Below are positions 52,108 to 60,940 of a stretch of DNA of 64,000 bases, one piece after another. The notes under the pieces are model-generated. The model saw only the letters and a list, made by a program, of their open reading frames with translations. It ran no database searches and was not told the DNA's origin. This DNA is from Sinorhizobium shofinae (lineage in GTDB: Bacteria; Pseudomonadota; Alphaproteobacteria; Rhizobiales; Rhizobiaceae). A program made the position numbers and the translations under genes. The stretch covers positions 148,510 through 212,509 of the forward strand of contig MBFK01000004.1 of the NCBI GenBank assembly GCA_001704765.1, given 5' to 3'. Within the stretch, counting starts at the first letter, position 1, and each line of letters opens with the position of its first letter.

Positions 52108-52890
52108 TCACGACATGATCAGGCCGCCGTCCACATTGATCGTCTGTCCCGTGATGTAGGCGGCGTCGTCGCTCGCAAGAAAGGCGACGAGGCCAGCCAC
52201 ATCCTCTCCCGTGCCGGCTCGTTTCATGGGAATGCCTTCGACCCATTCCTTCATCAGCTCGCCGGGGGCGTAGTCGCCCAGAAGCTTCCCCCAGGCATGG
52301 TCATTGTAGGCCCACATGTCCGTTTCGATGATGCCAGGGCAGAAGGCGTTCACGGTGATCTTCTCTGTCGCCACTTCCTTCGCGAGGCTCTGCGTGATGC
52401 CAACGACCCCCATCTTGGACGCTGCATAGTGAGGCGTGAAGATAAAGCCCTCGCGCGCCTGTCCGGACGCCGTACTGATGATCCGGCCGCCACGCTTGTG
52501 CTTGCGCATCCTCGAGATGGCTTCCTGCGCACAGAGGAAAACGCCCTTCGTGTTGACCGCCATGACCTTGTCCCACTCGGCCTCGGTCATGTTTTCGATA
52601 CGGGCAATAGTGATGACCCCTGCGTTCTGGATGGAAACGTCGACCGATCCGAATGCCGCCTCGGCTGCATCGTAGAGAGCGACGACGCTCGCTTTGTGAG
52701 TGACATCGCCGACAAAGGCGATCGCCCTTCCGCCATCTCTCTTGATCTCGTCTGCGACCGAGTGAACGGACTCCTCGTTCGCCGAGACGACGAGGCTCGC
52801 TCCCTCCTGTGAGAAGCGCTTCGCAATCGCCGCTCCGATTCCGCGGCTGGCCCCAGTGATCACGACAGTTTTCTTTTCAAAGCGAGACAT
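52108..52890 (-). CDS. SDR-family oxidoreductase (sugar/polyol dehydrogenase-like), copy A
   Basis: A 260-residue short-chain dehydrogenase. Cofactor motif VVITGASRGIGAAIAKRFSQ, NAG at VSIQNAGVITIAR and the catalytic Ser-Tyr-Lys in ISTASGQAREGFIFTPHYAA with SKMG. A tail ITGQTINVDGGLIMS closes the family fold. The ATG at 52890 follows GGAAGG; the longer upstream frame is not supported. It is the last gene of a minus-strand set with a second SDR and an Rbs-type ATPase, so it probably oxidises or reduces a sugar or polyol imported by that transporter. Confidence 0.9.
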   Translation of the reverse strand: MSRFEKKTVVITGASRGIGAAIAKRFSQEGASLVVSANEESVHSVADEIKRDGGRAIAFVGDVTHKASVVALYDAAEAAFGSVDVSIQNAGVITIARIENMTEAEWDKVMAVNTKGVFLCAQEAISRMRKHKRGGRIISTASGQAREGFIFTPHYAASKMGVVGITQSLAKEVATEKITVNAFCPGIIETDMWAYNDHAWGKLLGDYAPGELMKEWVEGIPMKRAGTGEDVAGLVAFLASDDAAYITGQTINVDGGLIMS

Positions 52891-53030
52891 CGGACCTTCC
52901 ATGCTGTTGTTTTCGTCAGTCAACCGATCCTGCAGTTCAGAGTCGTAGGTCGGAGGATTGATTGGCCAGTCGCCCCCTTCACGTGGTTTCGAAAGGAGGC
53001 CGCGCCCTGATCGGTCTGCGGCGCATCGGA

Positions 53031-53819
53031 TCACCAGCAGCAGAAGCCGCCGTCCACCAAGAGGTCGACGCCCGTCACAAAGCTAGCTGCGTCGGACAGT
53101 AGAAACACGGCAGGCCCGACCATTTCGTCGACGGTCGCCATGCGCTGCATCGGCGTCTGCTCCTCGAAGAGCTTGGTCTGGTGAACCATCTCCGGGCGGG
53201 TGTTCATAGGGGTCGCCGTATAGCCGGGCGAGATCGTGTTAACGCGGATGCCGCGGTCGACCCACTCCATAGCCATCGACTTGGACATATGGATCACACC
53301 CGCTTTCGAGGCGTTGTAGTGGCACTGTTTCAGACCACGGTTGACGATTACACCCGACATCGACGCGATGTTGACGATTGAGCCCCGCCCATGCTTCAGC
53401 ATGGCCTGCGCTTCCGCCTGGCAGGAGAGGAACACCCCTTTCAGGTTGACGTCCATCAGGGTCTGATATTGCTCTTCCTCCATCTCCTCGGAGGGATTGG
53501 CGTTGGCGATTCCCGCGGCGTTGAGGGCAAGCGTCAAAGCCCCGAGTCCTGCTTCCGTCCGGCTGACCGCTTCGGCGAGCGAGGCCTTGTTCGTTACATC
53601 CGCCGCGATCTCGATCGACTTTCGCCCCGTCTTCCGGACAAGCTCGGCCGTCCTGGCCAGGCCGTCGTCTGTGCGACGGTCGAGCAGCGCGACGTCGGCA
53701 CCGCACTGTGCGAGTCCGATTGCTATCCTCTGGCCGATTCCGCTTCCGGCGCCCGTCACGATGGCGACCTGACCTGAGAGATCGAACAGCTTGGGAGCAT
53801 TGAGAGTGATGTCAGCCAC
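53031..53819 (-). CDS. SDR-family oxidoreductase (sugar/polyol dehydrogenase-like), copy B
   Basis: A 262-residue short-chain dehydrogenase starting at a GTG with GGAAGGG before it. It shows VAIVTGAGSGIGQRIAIGLA, NAAGIANANPSEEMEEEQYQ, SIVNIASMSGVIVNRGLKQC and the YNASKAG catalytic segment, and ends VDLLVDGGFCCW, a tail seen in polyol dehydrogenases of sugar-ABC operons. It differs strongly from copy A, so the two may catalyse successive or opposite redox steps on the same substrate. It follows the ATPase gene by 21 bases. Confidence 0.9.
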   Translation of the reverse strand: MADITLNAPKLFDLSGQVAIVTGAGSGIGQRIAIGLAQCGADVALLDRRTDDGLARTAELVRKTGRKSIEIAADVTNKASLAEAVSRTEAGLGALTLALNAAGIANANPSEEMEEEQYQTLMDVNLKGVFLSCQAEAQAMLKHGRGSIVNIASMSGVIVNRGLKQCHYNASKAGVIHMSKSMAMEWVDRGIRVNTISPGYTATPMNTRPEMVHQTKLFEEQTPMQRMATVDEMVGPAVFLLSDAASFVTGVDLLVDGGFCCW

Positions 53820-53840
53820 CGCCCTTCCTTTCTTAATGCC

Positions 53841-55319
53841 TTAGATGGTTGCCAATTCCATGACCGAGACGTCATTTGCCTGGTCGCGGTTAAGAATGCC
53901 GGCTTGTTTGCCTTGGGCGAGCACGAGGATGCGATTGGAGACGCCGAGGACTTCTTCCAGATCGGAACTCACGACGATGACGGCGACCCCTCTGCGGGCG
54001 AGATTGACGATGATCTCGTAGATGCCGGCGCGCGCACCGACGTCGATGCCGCGGGTGGGCTCGTCAAGGACGACCACCTTCGGATCGCGCGTCAGCCATT
54101 TGGCAATAACGACCTTCTGCTGGTTTCCGCCGGAGAGGTCCGATGCCAGTTGGTCTCCACGTCCTTTGACTCCGAACTTTGAGATGGCCCTGTCGGCGAA
54201 GTCACGCTTCATCCTCGGCGTGATCCAGTGCCCGCCGAAGCGGTCGAGGTTGGCATAAACGAGGTTCTCGCCTATCCGGTGGCTGACAACCAGCCCCTGA
54301 TCCTTCCGGTCTTCCGGTACCATCACAATTCCCTGCGTGATGGCGTCGGCTGGACTGCGAAGCGAAAGGTCCTTGCCGTCGAGTCTGATCTTGCCCGCGC
54401 TGATCGGATCGGCACCTGCGATCGCCCGCACCAACTCGGTTCGCCCTGCCCCGACCAGTCCCGCTATGCCGAGGATCTCGCCGGCTCCCACGTGGAATGT
54501 AACATTCCGAAACGAGCCATCTGCGGCGGTGAGGCCATCGACCTCAAGTACCGAGCGCTCCTGCGGTTCAGGCAGAGGTGGGAACATTCTATCGAGAGAA
54601 CGGCCGACCATGCTTTCTACGATCGTTCGAACTGGGGTGGCGCTGTCGGCGAACTCCTGAACCCGCTCGCCGTCGCGCAGCACGACGATGCGATCGGTGA
54701 TCTGCTTGATTTCCTCCATCCGGTGGGAGATGTAGATGACCCCGACGCCTTCTGCGCGTAGCTTTCGAACCTGGTCGAACAACGCCTCGGTCTCGGCTCC
54801 ACCCAGCGCAGCCGTCGGCTCATCAAGAATGAGGAGCCTGGCATCGAGCGCAAGCGCCTTTGCTATCTCGACAAGCTGCTGGTTAGCCGTGGAAAGGCCC
54901 GCCACCTTGCGCGTGGCGGGGATGTGCAAGTTGAGACGCGAGAGCTGTCCTTGCGCGCGGCGCACCATCTGATCCCGATCGACGACGCCGTTTTTCGTCG
55001 GCCACCGGCCGAGAAATACGTTTTCTGCAATCGACAACTCGGGCAGGAGCTGCAGTTCCTGATGGATCAGGACGACCCCTTTGTCGATCGCTTCTCTTGG
55101 CGAGGCCGGGGCATAAGACTGCCCCAGCCAGGTCATGGTGCCTTCGGAGGGTGCACGCGAGCCTGCGATGATGCCGGACAATGTGGATTTGCCTGCACCA
55201 TTCTCGCCGAGTAGCGCGACGACTTCGCCCGCGTAAACGTCGAGACTGACGTTTTTCAGCACCTGAAGCGGACCATAGCGTTTGGATATGCCCCTGAGTG
55301 ACAGGACCGGATCAGTCAT
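53841..55319 (-). CDS. Sugar ABC transporter ATP-binding protein (RbsA type)
   Basis: Tandem ATPase of 492 residues. The first domain has Walker A GENGAGKSTLSG, signature region LSTANQQLVEIAKAL and Walker B LLILDEPTAAL; the second has a degenerate Walker A (GLVGAGRTELVRAI), signature SGGNQQKVVIAKWL and Walker B VVVLDEPTRGIDVG. This asymmetry is normal for the ribose/xylose/galactose group. It lies between the binding protein and the SDR genes in the same minus-strand operon. Confidence 0.93.
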   Translation of the reverse strand: MTDPVLSLRGISKRYGPLQVLKNVSLDVYAGEVVALLGENGAGKSTLSGIIAGSRAPSEGTMTWLGQSYAPASPREAIDKGVVLIHQELQLLPELSIAENVFLGRWPTKNGVVDRDQMVRRAQGQLSRLNLHIPATRKVAGLSTANQQLVEIAKALALDARLLILDEPTAALGGAETEALFDQVRKLRAEGVGVIYISHRMEEIKQITDRIVVLRDGERVQEFADSATPVRTIVESMVGRSLDRMFPPLPEPQERSVLEVDGLTAADGSFRNVTFHVGAGEILGIAGLVGAGRTELVRAIAGADPISAGKIRLDGKDLSLRSPADAITQGIVMVPEDRKDQGLVVSHRIGENLVYANLDRFGGHWITPRMKRDFADRAISKFGVKGRGDQLASDLSGGNQQKVVIAKWLTRDPKVVVLDEPTRGIDVGARAGIYEIIVNLARRGVAVIVVSSDLEEVLGVSNRILVLAQGKQAGILNRDQANDVSVMELATI

Positions 55320-55360
55320 GGCGCACCCTCCTTCGCATTCGATTACTGTCGAGCGGCCGA

Positions 55361-56290
55361 TTACGGATGGTTGGCGATGAAGCCGTCAACATTGTCCTTG
55401 GTGGTGAGGGTCGCATCCATGAGCTGAACCGGCGGTATTTTCTCACCGCCGACAATCTTCACCGCCATGTCGACAGCCATGCGGCCCATCTTCTGCGTCT
55501 GCTGTGTGGCCGTCACGTCGAAGACACCATTCTTGAGAGCCTCGAGCGCCGCTGTGTCTCCGTCGAAGCCACCGACGACGATTTTCTGGGAAGGATTGGC
55601 GACCTTGATTGCCTGCGCAGCGCCGAGCGCCAGGCCGTCGGCCTGCGCGAAGACGATCGTAACATCGGGGTTCGCCTGCAGCATGTTTTGCATGATCTGG
55701 AAGCCTTCGTCCTGGCTCCAGATGTTCGACCACTGCTCGGCCACGACCTTTACGCCGGGATTGGCGCTGACCGCTTCCATGCAGCCCTTGGTGCGATCGA
55801 CCTCAGGTGTGGTGCCCTTCTGGCCGTGGATGATAACCATCTTCCCGGAGCCACCGGCCTTTTCAATAATGTGTCCGCAGACTGCCTTGGCCGAGGCAAC
55901 CGAGTCCGTCGCTAGGAATGTGTCACCAGGGGCGCCGTCGGCGTTGCGGTCAACGTTGATGACCGGTACAGCTGCGGCGCGGGCAAGCTTCACCGGTACG
56001 GTCGCCGCCGCTGCACCCGCCGGAATGTAAATGAGCGCGTCGATGTTCTGCGTCAGCAGGTCCTGGATTTGGTTTACCTGCGTGGGGCCGTCGCCCTTAG
56101 CATCGACCGTAACGACCTCGATGCCACGGCTCTTCGCCTCGGTCTCGACAGACTGCTTGATCTGATTGAAGAAGTTCGCCTGAAGGTTCGCGACCGCAAG
56201 GCCAAGTTTCTTGACCTCTTCGGCGCGCGCCGGGCCGAGCGAAAGCGCGACAAGAGCAGCCGAGGTCAGCAGAATGCGGGAAAGTTTCAT
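55361..56290 (-). CDS. Sugar ABC transporter substrate-binding protein (RbsB type)
   Basis: Periplasmic binding protein, 309 residues, type I sugar fold. A signal peptide ILLTSAALVALSLGPARA ends before EEVKKLGLAVANLQANFFNQ; ALIYIPAGAAAA, VINVDRNADGAPGD and VVGGFDGDTAALEALKNGVF are the hinge and pocket segments. It lies 41 bases before the ATPase gene and 120 bases after the permease gene. Pocket residues do not reveal the sugar. Confidence 0.92.
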   Translation of the reverse strand: MKLSRILLTSAALVALSLGPARAEEVKKLGLAVANLQANFFNQIKQSVETEAKSRGIEVVTVDAKGDGPTQVNQIQDLLTQNIDALIYIPAGAAAATVPVKLARAAAVPVINVDRNADGAPGDTFLATDSVASAKAVCGHIIEKAGGSGKMVIIHGQKGTTPEVDRTKGCMEAVSANPGVKVVAEQWSNIWSQDEGFQIMQNMLQANPDVTIVFAQADGLALGAAQAIKVANPSQKIVVGGFDGDTAALEALKNGVFDVTATQQTQKMGRMAVDMAVKIVGGEKIPPVQLMDATLTTKDNVDGFIANHP

Positions 56291-56409
56291 AAGTTCCTCC
56301 TGAGTTTAACCTGACCCTCGGGTACATCCTCCCCTCAGGCCTTTAATCCGCTCCAACTTTCTTCGGAGAGGAATTCTTGGCCGCGGACGGCTTCTTCGGC
56401 CCGTCGGAT

Positions 56410-57390
56410 TCACACCCTCTTCCGCCGGAGAGTCTCAACCCCGACCGCAAGGACGATGACGACGCCGATGATCACCTGCTGAAGGAAGGGCGATACGTTG
56501 AGCAGGTTGAGGCCGTTTCGCAGGACACCGATGATGAGCACGCCGATCAGGGTGCCGCCGATTCCGCCCGCGCCGCCCGAAAGCGACGTCCCGCCGATGA
56601 CGACTGCAGCAATGGTGTCGAGCTCGTAGCCAAAGCCGCTCGAGGGCTGCACCGAGTCGAGGCGCGCCGCCAAGACGATCCCGGCGAGGCCAGCAAGCAG
56701 CGCACAGACGATGTAGACGCCGATGGTCACGAAGGGGACGTTGATGCCTGCAAGACGAGCGACTTCGGGATTTCCTCCGACCGCATAGAGCATTCTGCCC
56801 TCCGGTCGGTATTTGAGAAAAAGCCAGGCAATCAGCACGACAGCCAGCATCAGGAACACGGTGGCGGTGAGGACGCCGAAGTGACGGTCGATGGCGAGCA
56901 TCATGAACCAGTCGGGAAACCCAACGATCTGCTGGCCATCGGTGATCATGTTGGCGACGCCGCGTGCGGCCGACATCATCGCCAGGGTCGCGATGAATGC
57001 GGGAACCCGAAAGCTTGTCACCAGGAGACCGACGATCAAACCACAGAAGGCGGATGCCACAAGGGCGGATAGGATCGCAATGCCCATCGGTAGTCCGGCG
57101 ATGTTGGCCGTCCAGCCCATGATCATCATCGAGAGAGCGAGGACCGAGCCGACAGACAGGTCGATCCCGCCAATCAGGATGACGAAGGTCATCCCAACAG
57201 ACATGATTCCCAAAACGGTGATCTGATCGAGGATATTCAAGCCATTTCGCACCGAGAGAAACGTGTCGGTGCCAAGACTCAGGAAGACGCACAGGGCGAG
57301 CAGCCCGATCAACGGGCCGGTTGCACCACTAAACCGTGCCAGTACGTTCCTGGACGGACGCCCCTGCTCCTTGATGTCGAGCGCGAACAT
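56410..57390 (-). CDS. Sugar ABC transporter permease (RbsC type)
   Basis: Inner-membrane permease of 326 residues with about nine to ten hydrophobic segments. GGIDLSVGSVLALSMMIMGW and DTIAAVVIGGTSLSGGAGGI are characteristic of the RbsC group. The ATG at 57390 follows GGGAGGAG; an in-frame start 28 codons earlier is not supported by similarity. It is the first gene of the minus-strand operon and diverges from the transketolase genes. Confidence 0.92.
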   Translation of the reverse strand: MFALDIKEQGRPSRNVLARFSGATGPLIGLLALCVFLSLGTDTFLSVRNGLNILDQITVLGIMSVGMTFVILIGGIDLSVGSVLALSMMIMGWTANIAGLPMGIAILSALVASAFCGLIVGLLVTSFRVPAFIATLAMMSAARGVANMITDGQQIVGFPDWFMMLAIDRHFGVLTATVFLMLAVVLIAWLFLKYRPEGRMLYAVGGNPEVARLAGINVPFVTIGVYIVCALLAGLAGIVLAARLDSVQPSSGFGYELDTIAAVVIGGTSLSGGAGGIGGTLIGVLIIGVLRNGLNLLNVSPFLQQVIIGVVIVLAVGVETLRRKRV

Positions 57391-57617
57391 CTCACTCCTC
57401 CCTGACCCAGAAGCCGACGCGGGCTTGAGTTCTCTTTTGTCGGAATATTTATTCATTATTGTTGGAAAATTCAATAACAGCGATTGTTCGGACTGTCAAC
57501 GACGTTGCCCGCGCAAAGCAGCGCCCCGACACACCGGAAAATGAGATGCCTCCTTGACTATCGCGCCAAATTTGCAAAAATATTGTTTAATGCATATTTA
57601 TTCACGAGAGGAACGAG
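57391..57617. promoter_or_regulatory. Divergent promoter of the transketolase/ABC sugar locus with repeats
   Basis: An AT-rich region between the permease and transketolase genes. ATATTTATTCA occurs as a perfect 11-base direct repeat at 57445-57455 and 57594-57604, one copy near each gene. TTATTG (57456-57461) and CAATAA (57472-57477) form an inverted repeat directly beside the first copy. These are the best candidates for the SorC-type regulator encoded at the end of the plus-strand operon. Confidence 0.6.
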
Positions 57618-58427
57618 ATGCAGCCGAATGAACTCGAGCGGGTCGCGCGCCAGATCCGCCTGCGCGACTTACAAGCAGTCTACGCGGCCGGCGCGGGTCA
57701 TATCGGCGGCGAGATGTCCGTGATCGATATACTCACGGCACTTTACTTCCGTGTGCTGCGCATTTGGCCAGACGAGCCGAAGCACCCGGAAAGGGATCGC
57801 TTCGTCCTGTCCAAGGGCCACACCGCCTGTGCACTCTATGTCACGCTAGCCATGCGCGGCTTCTTTCCCGAGCAGGAACTCGCCACCTTTCTGCAGCCGC
57901 ACTCACGACTGAACGGCCACCCGAACTGCAACAAGGTCCCTGGCGTCGAGACCAATACCGGCCCCCTCGGACATGGCCTTCCGGTGGCCGTGGGAATGGC
58001 CAAGGCTGCGAAATTGTCTGGGGCCGATTACCACACCTATGTGGTAACCGGCGACGGCGAAATGCAGGAGGGATCCAATTGGGAGGCCATCATGGCGGCT
58101 GCCCAATTCCGGCTGAGCAATCTCACCTTGATTATCGACCACAACCGTTTCCAGCAGGGTGCGGCTCTATCCGACACCAACGATCTGGCGCCTCTCCGGC
58201 CGAAGCTCGAAGCGTTCGGCTGGGAAGTGACCGAAATCAACGGAAATAGCATGGAACAGGTGGTTCCCGCTCTCGAGCATCGCGGTTCGCTTCCTCATTG
58301 CATTGTTGCCCATACCAGCAAGGGCCACGGCATCTCGTTTATGGAGGACCGCGTCGAATGGCATCACAAGGTGCCGAACAAACAACAGTATGAAATCGCC
58401 CTGGCCGAGCTTTCGGAGGCACTTTGA
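57618..58427 (+). CDS. Transketolase-like enzyme, N-terminal (TPP) subunit
   Basis: First half of a two-polypeptide transketolase, 269 residues. The TPP-binding motif starts TGDGEMQEGSNWEAIMAA; GHIGGEMSVIDILTALYF, DRFVLSKGHTACALYVTLAM and TGPLGHGLPVAVGMAKAAK are further family blocks. GAGG precedes the ATG at 57618. It overlaps the next gene (ATGA). Two-subunit transketolases in sugar-ABC operons are often specialised for unusual sugars or sugar phosphates (for example apulose 4-phosphate) rather than the pentose phosphate pathway, but the substrate here is not known. Confidence 0.92.
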   Translation: MQPNELERVARQIRLRDLQAVYAAGAGHIGGEMSVIDILTALYFRVLRIWPDEPKHPERDRFVLSKGHTACALYVTLAMRGFFPEQELATFLQPHSRLNGHPNCNKVPGVETNTGPLGHGLPVAVGMAKAAKLSGADYHTYVVTGDGEMQEGSNWEAIMAAAQFRLSNLTLIIDHNRFQQGAALSDTNDLAPLRPKLEAFGWEVTEINGNSMEQVVPALEHRGSLPHCIVAHTSKGHGISFMEDRVEWHHKVPNKQQYEIALAELSEAL

Positions 58428-59383
58428 TGAACGCGCCCGTTTCCACTTCGAACCTGTATGATTGCCGAGATGCCTTTGCGGAAACGCTGGAACGATTGGC
58501 GGTCAACGATGACAAGATCGTTGCCGTCTGCAACGATTCCGTCGGTTCTTCCAAATTAGGGGGGTTCAAGTCGAAGTTTCCGGAGCGTCTCGTCAATGTC
58601 GGCATCGCGGAGCAGAGCCTGGTTGGCGTCGGCGCCGGACTTGCGAACGGTGGACGGTTGCCATTCGTCTGTGGCGCCTCCTGCTTCCTGACCGGGCGTG
58701 CACTGGAACAAATCAAGGCCGACATCTCCTACTCCAACGCCAATGTGAAGCTTGTCGGCATTTCCTCGGGAATGGCCTACGGTGAGCTTGGACCGACGCA
58801 CCACTCGATCGAGGATTTTGCCTGGACAAGGGTGCTGCCCAACCTGCCCGTCATAGCGCCATGCGACCGGATCGAGACCGCGGCTGCCGTCGAATGGGCG
58901 GCGCGTTACGCCGGCCCTTGCTTCCTCCGCCTTTCCCGCGTCGGGGTTCCCGATCTTCTGCCGGAGGATCATGAGTTTGTGCTGGGCCGTGCCAACGTGT
59001 TGCGGCAGGGTTCAGATGTAACGCTGATCGCAAACGGAACGCTCATGCACCGAATGGTGAAAGCTGCGGAAATCCTCGCGAGGCGCGGAATCGAAGCCAG
59101 AGTCCTCAACATGGCAACCGTTCGCCCCATCGATGAGGAGGCAATTATCGCTGCGGCCAGGGAAACGGGAGCGATCATCACGGCCGAGGAGCATTCGATC
59201 TTCGGCGGCCTCGGATCCGCAGTAGCCGAAGTCGTCGTCGAGAATGCCCCTGTGCCGATGAAACGCCTTGGCGTGCCGGGCATATATGCGCCGACCGGTT
59301 CGGCAGAGTTTCTGCTCGACGAGTTCGGCATGGCGCCGAGCGCGATCGCAGACGCAACCGCAACTTTGATCATGCGGAAGTGA
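58424..59383 (+). CDS. Transketolase-like enzyme, C-terminal (pyrimidine) subunit
   Basis: Second half, 319 residues, which completes the active site at the dimer interface. The catalytic glutamate that activates TPP is in RLVNVGIAEQSLVGVGAGLA; GELGPTHHSIEDFAWTRVLP and the C-terminal domain (AIITAEEHSIFGGLGSAVAE) follow. The ATG overlaps the previous stop. It is followed after 69 bases by the kinase gene. Confidence 0.92.
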   Translation: MMNAPVSTSNLYDCRDAFAETLERLAVNDDKIVAVCNDSVGSSKLGGFKSKFPERLVNVGIAEQSLVGVGAGLANGGRLPFVCGASCFLTGRALEQIKADISYSNANVKLVGISSGMAYGELGPTHHSIEDFAWTRVLPNLPVIAPCDRIETAAAVEWAARYAGPCFLRLSRVGVPDLLPEDHEFVLGRANVLRQGSDVTLIANGTLMHRMVKAAEILARRGIEARVLNMATVRPIDEEAIIAAARETGAIITAEEHSIFGGLGSAVAEVVVENAPVPMKRLGVPGIYAPTGSAEFLLDEFGMAPSAIADATATLIMRK

Positions 59384-59452
59384 GCATTCGCACGAGGGAA
59401 AGAGGCCGGGTATCGCAGTTGGACCGGTCCTCTTTTTCGGAGGAGGAGACCG

Positions 59453-60919
59453 ATGCGGGCAATTCTGGCAATCGACCAGGGAACAACGAACTCGAAGGCG
59501 ATCCTGGTTTCGGAGGCCGGCGCGCTGATTTCTCGGGGCGCATCTCCCGTCGGGATCTCCTATCCGCAGCCGGGCTGGGTTGAGCAGGATCCCAAGCGTA
59601 TCTGGCAGTCCGTCTGCGAGGCCGTGAAGGCTTGCCTTGAAGCTGGACCCGACATCAGTATCGAAGCAGTTGCCGTCTCAAACCAGCGGGAATCCGTGGC
59701 GATCTGGGACGGCGAAACAGGTGAGCCGCTCGGCCCGGTGCTGAGCTGGCAATGCCGCCGCACCGCCCCGGACTGCGCCCGTCTCATAGATGAAGGCCAT
59801 CTCGACCGCGTCCAGTCAATCACCGGCCTTCCCCTCGACCCGATGTTCCCCGGCTCGAAGATGCGGCGGCTCCTTGAGGGGGCGCCCAAGGGAAGGCCGC
59901 TGAGGCTCGGCACGATAGACAGCTGGCTGGTCCACTGCATGACGGACGGCGGGGTTCATGCATGCGACGCATCCAACGCGGCGCGAAGCCAGCTGTTCGA
60001 TCTTAGGGCCCAGGCCTGGAGTGACGACTTGTGCGCTCTCTTCGGCGTAAGCAAAGCGGCATTACCGCAAGTCCTGGACAGTGCGGGCGACTTCGGCTCA
60101 ACCGTCGGCCTGCCAGGTGTTGCAGATGGAACCCCCATTCGCGCCGCGATCGGCGACAGCCACGCCGCGCTCTTCGCGCATCGCGCGTTCAATCCTGGTG
60201 ACGGCAAAGTCACCTTCGGCACGGGCTCATCGTTGATGACGACACTATCGGGTTTCATAGCGCCCGAGCGCGGAATTACCACGACGGTTGCATGGCGCAT
60301 CTCAGGAACGCCGACCTTTGCTTTCGAAGGAAACATCCTCGTTTCAGCGGCGAGCCTCCCTTGGATGACCGAGATTCTCGGCCTACCCGACGTCGGAGCG
60401 CTGTTAGACCTTGCCGCGACGGCCGAACCAGGCGGGCCCGGATTCGTACCGGCATTCGTGGGGCTTGGCGCCCCCTATTGGGATTCGCAGGCCCGCGCCT
60501 TGTTTTCGCAGATCAATTTCAGCACGACGCGTGCGCAGATGGCGCGCGCTGTCACGGACTCCATTGCGCTTCAAGTTTGTGACGTCTTCACCGCCATGCA
60601 AAGCCAGTCTCAGACGGGCTTCGGCGCCCTTTACGTCGATGGCGGGCCGAGCCAGAACCGGTTTCTCATGCAGTGCGTCGCCAACCTCTTGGGCCATCCG
60701 ATCGTCCAATGCGAAGCTCCAGAAGCCTCTGCACTTGGCGCTGCCTATCTCGCGGGACTTTCGCTGGGATTGTGGCCCGACCTTGCAGCGATTTCTGAGC
60801 TACCCGGAAACAACGAGCTCATCCGACCGCAAGCTAGCGGCAGCAGCGAGCGACTTCTGACCTGGCAAGACGCAGTTGCCCGCTCGACCTTTCGTCCCTC
60901 TCACGCTAAAGGTGAATAA
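59453..60919 (+). CDS. FGGY-family carbohydrate kinase
   Basis: A 488-residue kinase that phosphorylates a sugar or polyol. The ATP-binding LAIDQGTTNSKAILV opens the protein; VSNQRESVAIWD, GTIDSWLVHCMTDGG, TFGTGSSLMTTLSG, YVDGGPSQNRFLMQ and ASALGAAYLAGL are the FGGY blocks in order. The sequence resembles glycerol kinases but the context (transketolase, SDRs, sugar transporter) points to a keto-sugar or polyol such as a ketopentose or ketotetrose. GGAGGAGGAG lies before the ATG. Confidence 0.92.
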   Translation: MRAILAIDQGTTNSKAILVSEAGALISRGASPVGISYPQPGWVEQDPKRIWQSVCEAVKACLEAGPDISIEAVAVSNQRESVAIWDGETGEPLGPVLSWQCRRTAPDCARLIDEGHLDRVQSITGLPLDPMFPGSKMRRLLEGAPKGRPLRLGTIDSWLVHCMTDGGVHACDASNAARSQLFDLRAQAWSDDLCALFGVSKAALPQVLDSAGDFGSTVGLPGVADGTPIRAAIGDSHAALFAHRAFNPGDGKVTFGTGSSLMTTLSGFIAPERGITTTVAWRISGTPTFAFEGNILVSAASLPWMTEILGLPDVGALLDLAATAEPGGPGFVPAFVGLGAPYWDSQARALFSQINFSTTRAQMARAVTDSIALQVCDVFTAMQSQSQTGFGALYVDGGPSQNRFLMQCVANLLGHPIVQCEAPEASALGAAYLAGLSLGLWPDLAAISELPGNNELIRPQASGSSERLLTWQDAVARSTFRPSHAKGE

Positions 60920-60940
60920 AAATTCATCCTTGGAACGCAC

